Assembly: GCA_963730305.1 (NCBI GenBank)
Contig: CAVSRB010000003.1
Location: 496,001-560,000, forward strand
Direction: 5' to 3'
Length of the DNA stretch: 64,000 nt
Origin: CAMYMQ01 sp963730305
GTDB taxonomy: Bacteria; Pseudomonadota; Alphaproteobacteria; Bin65
Each line of letters starts with the position of its first letter. The stretch's first letter is position 1. The notes under the pieces were generated by a model that did not search any database, was not told where the DNA came from, and was given only the letters and a program-made list of their open reading frames with translations. Positions 28,977-37,659 of this stretch are shown here, piece by piece. Made by a program: the position numbers and the translations under genes.

Positions 28977-30791
28977 TCAGATCGGCGCGGTCGCCCGCAT
29001 CAGCCAGGCCCGGTCGTCGCCGTCGAGCTGATCGGCGAGGGTCTCGCGCACCCGCCGGTGATAGGCGTCGAGCCAGGCGATCTCCTCGGCCGACATCATC
29101 GCCCGGTCGACCAGATAACGGTCGATCGGCGCCAGGGTCAGCGTCTCGAACGCCAGCATCGGCTTCTCCGCCCCCTCGGGCGGCTCGGCCGCGACCACGG
29201 CGACCAGGTTCTCGATGCGGATGCCGTATTCGCCGGTCCGGTAATAGCCGGGCTCGTTGGAGACGATCATGCCCGGCCTGAGCGCGACCGAGTTGGGCAG
29301 CTTGGAGATCCGCTGCGGCCCCTCGTGGACCGACAGGTAGCTGCCGACCCCGTGGCCGGTGCCGTGGTCGTAGTCGAGGCCGTGCCGCCACAGGTGCTGG
29401 CGGGCGAAGGCATCGAGCTGCGAGCCGGTCGTCCCCTCGGGGAACAACGCCGTGGCCAGGGCGATGTGGCCCTTCAGCACCAGGGTGAAATGCCGCCGCA
29501 TCGCCGGCGTCGGCGTGCCGATCGCGACCGTGCGGGTCACGTCGGTGGTGCCGTCGGGATATTGCGCGCCCGAATCGACCAGGTAGAGCGAGCCGGGCTC
29601 GATCCGCCGGTTGCTCTCCGGCGTCACCCGGTAGTGGACGATCGCGCCGTTGGGCCCGGCGCCGGAGATGGTGTCGAAGCTGAGGTCGCGGAACAGGTTG
29701 CTCTCGCGCCGCAGCGCTTCGAGCCGGTCGGCCGCGGCGATCTCGGTGAGCGCGCCGGCCGCTCCCTCTTTCGCGAGCCAGCCGAGGAAGCGGGTCAGCG
29801 CCGCGCCGTCGCGGCGGTGCGCGGCGCGGGTGCCGTCGAGCTCGACCGGGTTCTTGCACGCCTTGGGGAGCTGGCAGGGATCGGCCTCGCGGACGATCTC
29901 GGCATCCGCATCGCGCAGCCGGTCGAACACCCAACGCGCCGACCAGCCGGGATCGGCGAGGACGCGCCGGCCGGCGAGCGCCGCCAGGGCCGCCGCGAAA
30001 GCCTCCGGCGCCCGCACGTCGACGCCGTCGCCCAGATGGGCGCGCAGCGGGCCGGTCACCTTCGCCGGATCGACGAACAGCGCGACCCGGCCGTCGGCGT
30101 GGAGGATGGCGAAGGACAGCGGCACCGGGTTGTGCGGCACGTCGTTGCCGCGGATGTTGAGCAGCCAGGCGATCGAATCCGGCAGGGTCAGCACCGCCGC
30201 GGCGATCTCCCGCCCGGCCAGGTCGGCCGCGACCTGGGCGCGCTTGTCGGCGCTGTCGCGGCCGGCATAGTCCGACGGATGCGCGACGATCGGCGCCTGG
30301 GGCGGCGGCGGCTGGTCGGTCCACACCGCATCGAGCGGGTTGTCGTCGACCGGCACCGCGTCGGCGCCGGCGCGCGCGCAGGCCGCCTCGATCCGCGTCG
30401 CGCCGTCCTCGGTGTGGAGCCAGGGATCGAAGCCGATCCGCGCGCCCTTGGGCGCGTTCCTGGCCAGCCATTCGGCCGGCGGCGTCTCGACCAGATGCTC
30501 GATGGCGTAGCGCGTGGCGTCGACCTGGTCGGCCGCCTGCAGGGTATAGCGCCCGTCGACGAAGACCGCCGCATGGTCCGCCAGCACGATCGCCATGCCG
30601 GCCGAGCCGGTGAAGCCGGTCAGCCAGGCCAGCCGCTCGTCATGCGCGGGCAGATACTCGCCCTGGTGAGGGTCGGCATGGGGCACCAGGAAGCCGTCGA
30701 GGCCGCGGCGCGTCAGCTCGGCGCGCAGCGCATCGAGCCGCGCGGTGAGGCTTTGCTGCCGGCCGCTATCGTCGGTTCGTACGTCCATCAA
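28977..30791 (-). CDS. pepP: Xaa-Pro aminopeptidase (aminopeptidase P, M24B)
   Basis: 604 residues. Two N-terminal creatinase-like domains precede the pita-bread catalytic domain. All metal ligands are seen: Asp in L-V-D-S-G-A-Q-Y and D-G-T-T-D-V-T-R, His in G-T-G-H-G-V-G, Glu in S-N-E-P-G-Y-Y and in G-I-R-I-E-N-L. The length and the three-domain layout match the long, eukaryote-like XPNPEP/alphaproteobacterial form. It removes N-terminal residues preceding proline from peptides in the cytoplasm. ATG 30791 is followed directly by a second ATG. Confidence 0.94.
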   Translation of the reverse strand: MMDVRTDDSGRQQSLTARLDALRAELTRRGLDGFLVPHADPHQGEYLPAHDERLAWLTGFTGSAGMAIVLADHAAVFVDGRYTLQAADQVDATRYAIEHLVETPPAEWLARNAPKGARIGFDPWLHTEDGATRIEAACARAGADAVPVDDNPLDAVWTDQPPPPQAPIVAHPSDYAGRDSADKRAQVAADLAGREIAAAVLTLPDSIAWLLNIRGNDVPHNPVPLSFAILHADGRVALFVDPAKVTGPLRAHLGDGVDVRAPEAFAAALAALAGRRVLADPGWSARWVFDRLRDADAEIVREADPCQLPKACKNPVELDGTRAAHRRDGAALTRFLGWLAKEGAAGALTEIAAADRLEALRRESNLFRDLSFDTISGAGPNGAIVHYRVTPESNRRIEPGSLYLVDSGAQYPDGTTDVTRTVAIGTPTPAMRRHFTLVLKGHIALATALFPEGTTGSQLDAFARQHLWRHGLDYDHGTGHGVGSYLSVHEGPQRISKLPNSVALRPGMIVSNEPGYYRTGEYGIRIENLVAVVAAEPPEGAEKPMLAFETLTLAPIDRYLVDRAMMSAEEIAWLDAYHRRVRETLADQLDGDDRAWLMRATAPI

Positions 30792-30969
30792 CGGAACCTA
30801 GGGCCGCCCCCGCCCCTTCGCAAGTAACGCCCGCGATAGCCGGCGCCGCCGGAGACGCGATCTTTCGATATGCACACAGCGCATAGCTCAATTCGGCGTT
30901 CGCGAATTGTACTCGCGCGCGCACGTGCTACATCGTTGTGCAACGCAACATTAAACAAACGGGCACGAA

Positions 30970-31161
30970 ATGAACGAGAACAAGTTCGTCAATCTCACCA
31001 CCGAAACCGAGATCCGCCGGCGCGCGGCGGAGGTTCGCGCGATCTACCTGCGCGAGCTGTTCGACGCGCTCGGCCACCGGATCCGCGCCGCCCTCACCGG
31101 CCGTAAGGCTCGGAAAAGCGGCCGTAAATTCAACAAGCACGTCGGCGGCGCCGCGGCCTGA
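30970..31161 (+). CDS. small basic protein of unknown function (63 aa)
   Basis: 63 residues from ATG 30970, with 19 Arg/Lys. The first half, containing T-E-I-R-R-R-A-A-E-V-R-A-I-Y-L-R-E-L-F, should form an amphipathic helix; the tail is lysine-rich. It resembles the short RSP_7527-type or DUF1127-like proteins of alphaproteobacteria only in pattern. The upstream 130 bases are less GC-rich than the surroundings and could hold its promoter. Its codon pattern (G/C at third positions) supports real coding. No function is proposed. Confidence 0.6.
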   Translation: MNENKFVNLTTETEIRRRAAEVRAIYLRELFDALGHRIRAALTGRKARKSGRKFNKHVGGAAA

Positions 31162-31197
31162 CGCCTGCCTCGGCGGCACATCCAGCGCCGCCGGGGA

Positions 31198-31867
31198 CTA
31201 GCCGGCGTTGCGCCCCACGACGATCGTGAAGACGCCGTGCAGCGCACCCGGCTCCAGCTCTGCGGCTTGCCGTAACGGCACGATTACGCTGCGCCGCACA
31301 ATCGGATCACGGATGGCGTTGAGGACGAAGTCGCGGCGATTGCCCGGCTCGCCCTCGACGTACATCTGCGTGGTCAGCCCGGCGAAGCCGGGTCCCGAGA
31401 TCTTGAAATGGATGTGCGGGGTGCGCCCCGGATAGGCGACCGGCCGGATCGTCCGGAACCGGTAGCCGCCGTCGGCCGCCGCGACGGTTCGGCCGTATCC
31501 CTGGAAATCGGGGTCCGCCGGCCCACGGCTGTCGCCGGAATGGTGATAGACACCCGCCGCGTCGCATTGCCAGATCTCGATCCGGGCGCCGGCGACGGGC
31601 CGCCCACGCGGATCGACGACGCGGCCGGTGACGTAGGTGACCACTCCCCTGGCCCGGCCTTTGCGGCCGGCGACCTGGACCAGATCGGCGTCCGAAATCG
31701 ACGGGGAAGCGCGTCGGATAGAACGGCCCCTCGGTCTGGGCCGGCGTACGCACCAGCGCCGCGGCCCGGGCCGCCGCCGACGTTCCGACGATGCCGGAGG
31801 CGCCCATTGCGCCCAGCGCCACGACGGTGCGGCGGCGCGACCAGTCGGCTCGGTCCATCGAGCCCAT
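31198..31867 (-). CDS. exported intradiol ring-cleavage dioxygenase-like protein, with an apparent +1 frameshift
   Basis: A twin-arginine-like leader (S-R-R-R-T-V-V-A-L-G) and T-E-G-P-F-Y-P precede an intradiol dioxygenase domain. Candidate iron(III) ligands are seen: Tyr in G-V-Y-H-H, Tyr in Q-G-Y-G-R-T and the two His of P-H-I-H-F. V-D-F-D-A-D-L-V is restored when one base is removed from CC at 31692-31693; repaired length is 222 residues. Cytoplasmic members cleave catechols or protocatechuate. This branch, with a Tat leader, belongs to the little-studied exported dioxygenases. Catabolic neighbours are absent, so the substrate is open. Confidence 0.86.
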
Positions 31868-31885
31868 CTCGTCTCCCCTTACTTC

Positions 31886-32275
31886 CTACCCGGTCGTCCG
31901 GATCTTGCTGCGCTTGCGTTGCTCGATGTCCTTCTCGGTCGGCGCGCCTTCGATCTTGGTGAGAACGATCCGGATCCGGTCGGGATAGCGATTGCCGCCC
32001 GCGAGCGCGTCGAACTTGGACGGGACGACCGCGCCGCCCGGCTTGTAGCCGTCGGCGTAGCAGGAGATTCGCAACGGATCGGGGCTGCGGCGGACGGCCA
32101 CCTGCCCCGGCGCCTTGGCGCGGATGCGGCCGATCGCCTTCGACTGGACGACGCAGCTCGCCGCCACGCCGCCGGTATTGATGTAGACGGCCTGCTGCGG
32201 TCCGGTCCCGAAGGTGCCGCACCCGGCCAGCAATCCAGCCGCGGCCAGGGCGGCGCCGATCCTGATCAAATTCAT
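31886..32275 (-). CDS. small lipoprotein of unknown function
   Basis: 129 residues. The signal L-A-A-A-G-L-L-A-G-C puts a lipid on Cys19. Two further cysteines lie at A-A-S-C-V-V and R-I-S-C-Y-A-D-G-Y, a spacing seen in small PEGA-like or Sel-type periplasmic lipoproteins. The tail is basic. It lies 18 bases upstream of the dioxygenase gene on the same strand, so the two may share a transcript. Confidence 0.75.
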   Translation of the reverse strand: MNLIRIGAALAAAGLLAGCGTFGTGPQQAVYINTGGVAASCVVQSKAIGRIRAKAPGQVAVRRSPDPLRISCYADGYKPGGAVVPSKFDALAGGNRYPDRIRIVLTKIEGAPTEKDIEQRKRSKIRTTG

Positions 32276-32294
32276 TCCCCTCTCTCCGATTGCT

Positions 32295-33293
32295 TCATGG
32301 TCGCCGACGAGCCCGAAAACCCGGTACCGCGGTACTGTAGCGAAATTCGGGCAGCGAATGAATGGCTCGAGGTCGCCCGCGGCCCCGCCGCAGCACCAGC
32401 GTCGCCCAGTCGCCCAGGTCGATCCGGTCGGCGAGGACGAAGCCGTGCGACCGATACGCCGCCAGGACCGACGGCGCCTGGCGGCGCAGGACGCCGGACA
32501 GGATCACGACCGCCCCCGGCGTGGCATGGCGGTGCAAGGCGCGGGCCAGCGCCATCAGCGGCCGGGCGTGGATGTTGGCGACGATCAGGTCGAAGCGGCC
32601 GCGCCGGGCGACCGGCCGCAAGCCCGGCCCGGTCCGCGCCTCGACCAGCGCGGCGACGTGGTTGGCCGCTGCGTTCTCCCGCGTGGTCGCGGCCGCGACC
32701 GGGTCGATATCGGTCGCCAGCACCGGGCATTGCCAGGTCTTGGCCGCCGCGATGGCGAGGATGCCGGAGCCGGCGCCGAGGTCGAGGACCCGGCGCGGCG
32801 GCGCCCGACGGGCGCGCCGGTCGAGCGCGAGCAGGCATCCTCGGGTCGATTCGTGGGTGCCCGACCCGAACGCCGGTCCGGCGTTGAGCCGAATGACGAT
32901 GGCCCCGGCACTGGGCGGCAGGTCGCCGGGAGGCACGGCGGAAGGGTCCGCGTCCCACGGGATCACCCGATAGCGCCCCGCCACCACCGGGCGGAACGAC
33001 CGGCGGTTCTCGGCGAGCCAGTCGGTCGCCGGCAACGGCGCCACCACCGGCGCCGGCAGCGCATCGCCCTCGGCGGCCGCCGCTACCGCGAGCCGGCCGT
33101 CAAGCTCCGCCCGGTCGGGCGCCGTCGACGCGTAGCCGGTCACCGTCCAGCAATCCCTGCCGAGGTCCAGCGCCTCGAACGACGCGACCGCGTCGCAGAA
33201 CGGCTCCAGCGCCGCCTCCACGGCGGCCACCGCCCGTTGCGGCACGGCGACCTCGATCGTCCATTCGATCGGCCTGGCCGTCGCGGGCGTCAT
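32295..33293 (-). CDS. prmA: ribosomal protein L11 methyltransferase PrmA
   Basis: 332 residues. The N-terminal substrate domain leads to the SAM domain with V-L-D-L-G-A-G-S-G-I-L-A-I-A-A near residue 168, D-I-D-P-V-A near 191 and the N-I-H-A-R-P-L loop in place of the usual N-I-L-A-x-P-L. G-P-A-F-G-S-G-T-H-E-S-T-R-G-C-L is the PrmA signature. It trimethylates ribosomal protein L11. The last 30 residues after L-V-L-R-R are unlike the family and might be read-through caused by another indel. Its ATG overlaps the stop of the isomerase gene upstream. Confidence 0.93.
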   Translation of the reverse strand: MTPATARPIEWTIEVAVPQRAVAAVEAALEPFCDAVASFEALDLGRDCWTVTGYASTAPDRAELDGRLAVAAAAEGDALPAPVVAPLPATDWLAENRRSFRPVVAGRYRVIPWDADPSAVPPGDLPPSAGAIVIRLNAGPAFGSGTHESTRGCLLALDRRARRAPPRRVLDLGAGSGILAIAAAKTWQCPVLATDIDPVAAATTRENAAANHVAALVEARTGPGLRPVARRGRFDLIVANIHARPLMALARALHRHATPGAVVILSGVLRRQAPSVLAAYRSHGFVLADRIDLGDWATLVLRRGRGRPRAIHSLPEFRYSTAVPGFRARRRP

Positions 33294-33946
33294 CGCGGCG
33301 ACCCGCCGGCCGGGCCCGGACGCCGGCTCGCCCCGGCGGGCAAGGTCGCCAGGCGCGCCATCGCCGGTGCGCGCAGGAGTGCGGGGTCGTCCAGGTAGGC
33401 GCGCGCGAAGTCGGTACCGTCGACGCCCCAGAACAGCTCGCCGTCGATCTCGAGGGTCGGGACGCCGAACACGCCGCGGTCGGCGGCAGCCTCGGTGTTG
33501 GCGCGCAACGCCGCCTTGACCGAGGGGTCCTCGACCCGTTGGTCGGCGTCAACTATCCCCGCGGCCTCGACCAGCGCCGCCCACGTATCCGGGTCGGCCG
33601 GGTCCCGCCCCTGCCCCCAGACGACGTCGAAGATCGCGTCGATCGCGGCGCGGTCGTTGCCCGCGGCGATGGCCAGGCGGAGCGGCCGGATCGGGTTGAA
33701 CGGATGGGCCGGCGGCATCAGGAAGGGGATGCCGTGCGCGTCGGCGAACCACTGGCAGAAGCGATAGGTCCACAGCCGCTTGGGCCCCAATTCGGCCGGC
33801 CCGGTCGTACCCCAGTGGTCGAGCAGGCCGGCGAACAGCACGGGTACCGGCTCGATCACCGCCTTGCCCTCGAACGGGCCGAGCCGCTTGCTCTGCAGGT
33901 AGGCGTAGGGCGAGACGAAATCGAAATACCAGCGCACCGGCTTCAT
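33290..33946 (-). CDS. 2-hydroxychromene-2-carboxylate isomerase family protein (DsbA/kappa-GST fold)
   Basis: 218 residues. The N-terminus W-Y-F-D-F-V-S-P-Y-A-Y-L carries the Ser-Pro-Tyr-x-Tyr site that binds glutathione in this family; F-G-V-P-T-L-E-I-D-G-E-L-F-W-G near residue 165 is the thioredoxin-fold cis-proline region. The known member isomerises a chromene in naphthalene breakdown, but many homologues are general glutathione-dependent enzymes. No naphthalene genes are nearby, so the specific reaction is not claimed. The stop overlaps the prmA start by four bases. Confidence 0.88.
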   Translation of the reverse strand: MKPVRWYFDFVSPYAYLQSKRLGPFEGKAVIEPVPVLFAGLLDHWGTTGPAELGPKRLWTYRFCQWFADAHGIPFLMPPAHPFNPIRPLRLAIAAGNDRAAIDAIFDVVWGQGRDPADPDTWAALVEAAGIVDADQRVEDPSVKAALRANTEAAADRGVFGVPTLEIDGELFWGVDGTDFARAYLDDPALLRAPAMARLATLPAGASRRPGPAGGSPR

Positions 33947-34067
33947 CGCCGCGACCTCCCGCCGGGTTGACGACCGGCCGCCCGGCTTGTCATCTGAGCC
34001 GTCATCACGTTCCCTCTAGCCCGCGATCCTCGCCCCAACACCGGCAACCTCTTCCAGGCATCGTTCC

Positions 34068-35960
34068 ATGGCCCGACGGCGCAAGCGTTCCGGCAGCGAC
34101 CGAGCCCGATTGGCGACATTATCGCTCGCCGCCGTCGGCATCGTCTTCGGCGATATCGGGACCAGCCCACTCTATGCCTTTCGCGAGGCGTTTCACAGCC
34201 TCGGCGGCGCGGCCACGGCCGCCGACGTGCTCGGAATCCTGTCGGTGATCTTCTGGTCGCTGATCGTCGTGATCTCCGGCAAATACGTCCTGTTCCTGAT
34301 GCGCGCCAGCTACAAGGGCGAAGGCGGCGTGCTGGTGCTGGTGGCCCTGCTGCGCCCGCCGCGCGGGCGCCCCCGCGGCCGGCGCCGGTGGCTGATCCCG
34401 CTGGGCGTGCTCGCCGCCGCCCTGTTGTACGCCGACGGCACCATCACGCCGGCGATCTCCGTGCTCAGCGCGATCGAGGGCCTGGGCAAGACGACCGACG
34501 TGTTCGACCCCTTCGTGGTGCCGCTGACCGTGGTCGTCCTCTTGCTGCTGTTCCTGTTCCAGCGCCGGGGCACCGAGGGGATCGGCCGCATCTTCGGGCC
34601 GGTGATCGTGGTCTGGTTCGTTACCCTCGGCGCGTTCGGGATCCACGCCATGGTCGACCAGCCGTCGGTGCTGTGGGCGCTCGACCCCGCCTACGCGGTC
34701 CGGTTCTTCGCGACCAGCGGCTGGACCGGCGTCGTCGTGCTCGGCGCCGTCTTCCTGGTGGTGACCGGCGGCGAGGCGCTCTACGCCGACCTCGGCCATT
34801 TCGGCCCGCTGCCGATTCGCATCGCCTGGTTCGGGGTCGCGCTGCCAGGGCTGGTGCTCAACTATTTCGGCCAGGGCGCCGCGGTGCTGTCGAGCCCCGA
34901 CGCCGCCAAGCATCCCTTCTACGCCGTGGCGCCGGACTGGGCCCATTATCCGCTCGTCCTGCTGGCGACGGCGGCGACGGTAATCGCCTCCCAGGCGATC
35001 ATCTCGGGCGCCTTCTCGCTGACCCGGCAGGCCGTCCAGATGGACTTCCTGCCGCGCCTGCGGGTCGTCCACACCCACGGCGAGGAGGAAGGCCAGATCT
35101 ACCTGCCCGCCGTGAACTGGTTCCTGATGATCGCCTCGATCGGCCTGGTGATCGGCTTCGGGTCGTCGGCGAACCTGGCGTCGGCCTACGGCATCGCGGT
35201 GTCGGCCAACATGGTGATCACCACCGTCCTGGTGGTCGCGGTCGCCATACGGCGGCGCTGGAACCTGTGGGTCACCGGGGCGCTCGCCGGGGTCTTCATC
35301 GTCATCGACATCGCTTTCTTCGGCGCCAACCTGCTCAAGATCGAATCGGGCGGCTGGTACGCGGTGCTCGTCGGCGCGCTGCTGTTCCTGGTCATGATGA
35401 CCTGGTGGCAGGGCCGCGAGCTGCAGCGCCGGCGGGTGCGCGAGAAGGACCTCGCCATCGAGAAGTTCTTCGAGCTGCTCGAGGAGAGCAAGCCGAAGCG
35501 GGTGCCTGGCACTGCGGTCTACCTGGCGCCGCCCGAGCTGCGGGTGCCGCCGGCGCTGACCCAGTTCCTGCAATATGGTGGCGCCATCCATCAGCGCGCC
35601 GTCCTGATGGGGGTCGAGATGGCGTCGCAGCCGCGCATCCCCGCCGCCGACCGGCTGCGGTGCGAGACGCTGGACCACGGCTTCGTCCGGCTGATCGCGC
35701 GCTACGGCTTCATGCAGAGCCCCAACGTCCCGGTTGCCTTGCGCTTCGCCCGGGATCAGGGGGTGCTCGACATCGACGCCGACGACGTCACCTACGTGAT
35801 CAGCCGCCAGACCGTCCTGCCGAGCGCGGAGGTCGCCGGAATGTGGGTATGGCGGGAGAGGCTGTACGCCCTGCTGGTGCGCAATGCGCTGCCGGCAACG
35901 ACCTATTTCCGCATCCCGCCGCAGAAGGTCATCGAGATCGGCATCCAGGTCGAGATCTGA
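34068..35960 (+). CDS. kup: low-affinity potassium uptake protein Kup
   Basis: 630 residues. About twelve membrane helices fill residues 15-450, starting with the Kup signature G-I-V-F-G-D-I-G-T-S-P-L-Y-A and including Y-A-D-G-T-I-T-P-A-I-S and G-G-E-A-L-Y-A-D-L-G-H-F-G. A cytoplasmic C-terminal domain follows, ending in P-P-x-K-V-I-E-I-G-I-Q-V-E-I, the normal family end. It imports K+ with H+ across the inner membrane. It is transcribed divergently from the isomerase-prmA pair. Confidence 0.96.
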   Translation: MARRRKRSGSDRARLATLSLAAVGIVFGDIGTSPLYAFREAFHSLGGAATAADVLGILSVIFWSLIVVISGKYVLFLMRASYKGEGGVLVLVALLRPPRGRPRGRRRWLIPLGVLAAALLYADGTITPAISVLSAIEGLGKTTDVFDPFVVPLTVVVLLLLFLFQRRGTEGIGRIFGPVIVVWFVTLGAFGIHAMVDQPSVLWALDPAYAVRFFATSGWTGVVVLGAVFLVVTGGEALYADLGHFGPLPIRIAWFGVALPGLVLNYFGQGAAVLSSPDAAKHPFYAVAPDWAHYPLVLLATAATVIASQAIISGAFSLTRQAVQMDFLPRLRVVHTHGEEEGQIYLPAVNWFLMIASIGLVIGFGSSANLASAYGIAVSANMVITTVLVVAVAIRRRWNLWVTGALAGVFIVIDIAFFGANLLKIESGGWYAVLVGALLFLVMMTWWQGRELQRRRVREKDLAIEKFFELLEESKPKRVPGTAVYLAPPELRVPPALTQFLQYGGAIHQRAVLMGVEMASQPRIPAADRLRCETLDHGFVRLIARYGFMQSPNVPVALRFARDQGVLDIDADDVTYVISRQTVLPSAEVAGMWVWRERLYALLVRNALPATTYFRIPPQKVIEIGIQVEI

Positions 35961-35981
35961 CGGCGCGCCGGCCGGGCCCGC

Positions 35982-37659
35982 CTAGCGGATATACATCAGC
36001 CGCACGATCCGGCTCTTCATCAGGAAGGCCAGCACGTTGTCGGCGACCTTGAACACCGTGTAGCAGAACACCCGTCCGCCGTGGATCGGCGAGTCGATGA
36101 TGCAGATCCGGCTGCCGCGCGCCTCCCAGTAGGCCTTGACCGGGTTGGGCCGCATCCAGTCGCCGGGCAGCTTCATCACGACCTTGCCGTCCTGGCCGAA
36201 GTCCCACCAGCCATCGTCGTGCGGCTCGGGCGCCGTGAACAGCCGCTTGCCGTTGACCAGGGCCTTGAGCGCCGCCGGCGTCACCGGCTGGGCGCCGTGC
36301 TCGAACAGGTGGTCCGCCGAATAGATCAGCTCGGGCGTGTCGATCTTGAACCGCGCCGGGCGGCAGGTGAACGCTCCCGGGCGCGCCGGCAACTCGACGA
36401 ACTTCTCGAGGCAGCCGCCCCAGGCCCGGGCGAAATTGGGCGACCAGCCGGAATTGTGGCCGAGCAGGCCGGCGGGCCGGTCGATCAGGAATAGGCTGAC
36501 CCCGGGCCGGTCGGCCATGGCCGCGCGGGCGAGCGCGGCGCGCGACGACGGCATGAACGGGTCGCCGCGGAAGAAGGCGAACGCGATGCGCGGCGCCTTG
36601 AGCCGCCGCGCCAGGGCCTGGAAGGCCGGGTTGCCGCGGTCGAAGTTGAGGTTGCGGCGGCCGTTGCTGAGATAGCGCGTGCCGTGAGCGGCCGGCGCCG
36701 CCATGATGACGGCGTCGATGGGCAACGTGCCGTCGGTCGCGCTGAGGATCTCCCAGGAGCCCCGCGACTGGCCGGCGAGCACGACCTTGCGGTAGCCGTT
36801 CGATTTGGCCTCGGCCACGGTGCGGCGGATCAGGGCGACGATCCGCGGCAGGTTGGCCGGCGGCCGGTTGTAGTACGGCACCTCGACAGACTTGATGTCC
36901 CAGCCGTTGCGGGCGAAGCGGTGCAGGTAGGGCGGCACCCGGCTGTAGGACAGCGCCGGCGGGAAGCGCCAGGCGCCATAGCCGCGGAAGTAGAACACGA
37001 CGCCCTTGGCCTTGGCCGGCCCGCGCAGCGTCGTCCCCGCGGCGGTATGGATCGCGGCGCCGAGGTTGGTTTCCTTCTCGACCTTGCCCTTCCACACCGT
37101 CCTGCGGCCGACCGCATAGATATAGCAGGGGTTGTCGATCTTGATCGCGTCGCAGCGGCGCAACGCGGCCCGGGCGGCGGTGCCGGCGTCGCACCGCCCG
37201 CCGGGGCGGCAATAGCGCCAGGACGCGTACCGGCCGTGCCGCGAGATGACGAAGACCAGCGGGTTGGTCTCGCCGAGATACCGCCGGAGCCCGGACTGGA
37301 CGTTGACCGACAGGTGCAGCGGATGCAGCCCGATCGCGTCCGTCGCCCAGCTCGGCAAGGTCAGGTCCACCTGCGCCTGGCGGCGCCGTGTCGGTCGGGC
37401 GCCGCACGCTGCTGCCGTCACGCTCCGGCGCTTCGCGGCGATCCAGCCGGTTGACCGGCGTCCGGGTCGGCTGGGTGGCGCGCGGGTGCTCGCTGTCCAT
37501 CTCGCGCCGCAGGCTGCGCTGGCCGTCCGGGTGGACCTGGGCGACGGCCGGGGTCGAAACGATGACGGCCGCGGCCAGGACCAGCCCGGCCGCGACGATC
37601 CCGCCGGCGCACCGGCCGGCGATGCCGGGCCGGCGCCCGGGACTGATATGGCTGGTCAC
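35982..37659 (-). CDS. exported protein with an alpha/beta-hydrolase-like core, with an apparent +1 frameshift
   Basis: GTG 37659 starts an N-terminal signal segment (G-I-V-A-A-G-L-V-L-A-A-A-V) ending in P-A-V-A-Q. One extra base at about 37381-37387 separates it from the main domain (R-Q-A-Q-V-D-L-T-L-P-S-W); repaired length is 558 residues. G-Q-S-R-G-S-W (G-x-S-x-G) with A-A-P-A-A-H-G-T-R-Y suggests a serine hydrolase fold; the cysteine pairs fit a periplasmic site. GTG overlaps the helicase stop (GTGA), so it is co-transcribed with pcrA, an unrelated partner. Substrate unknown. Confidence 0.74.
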
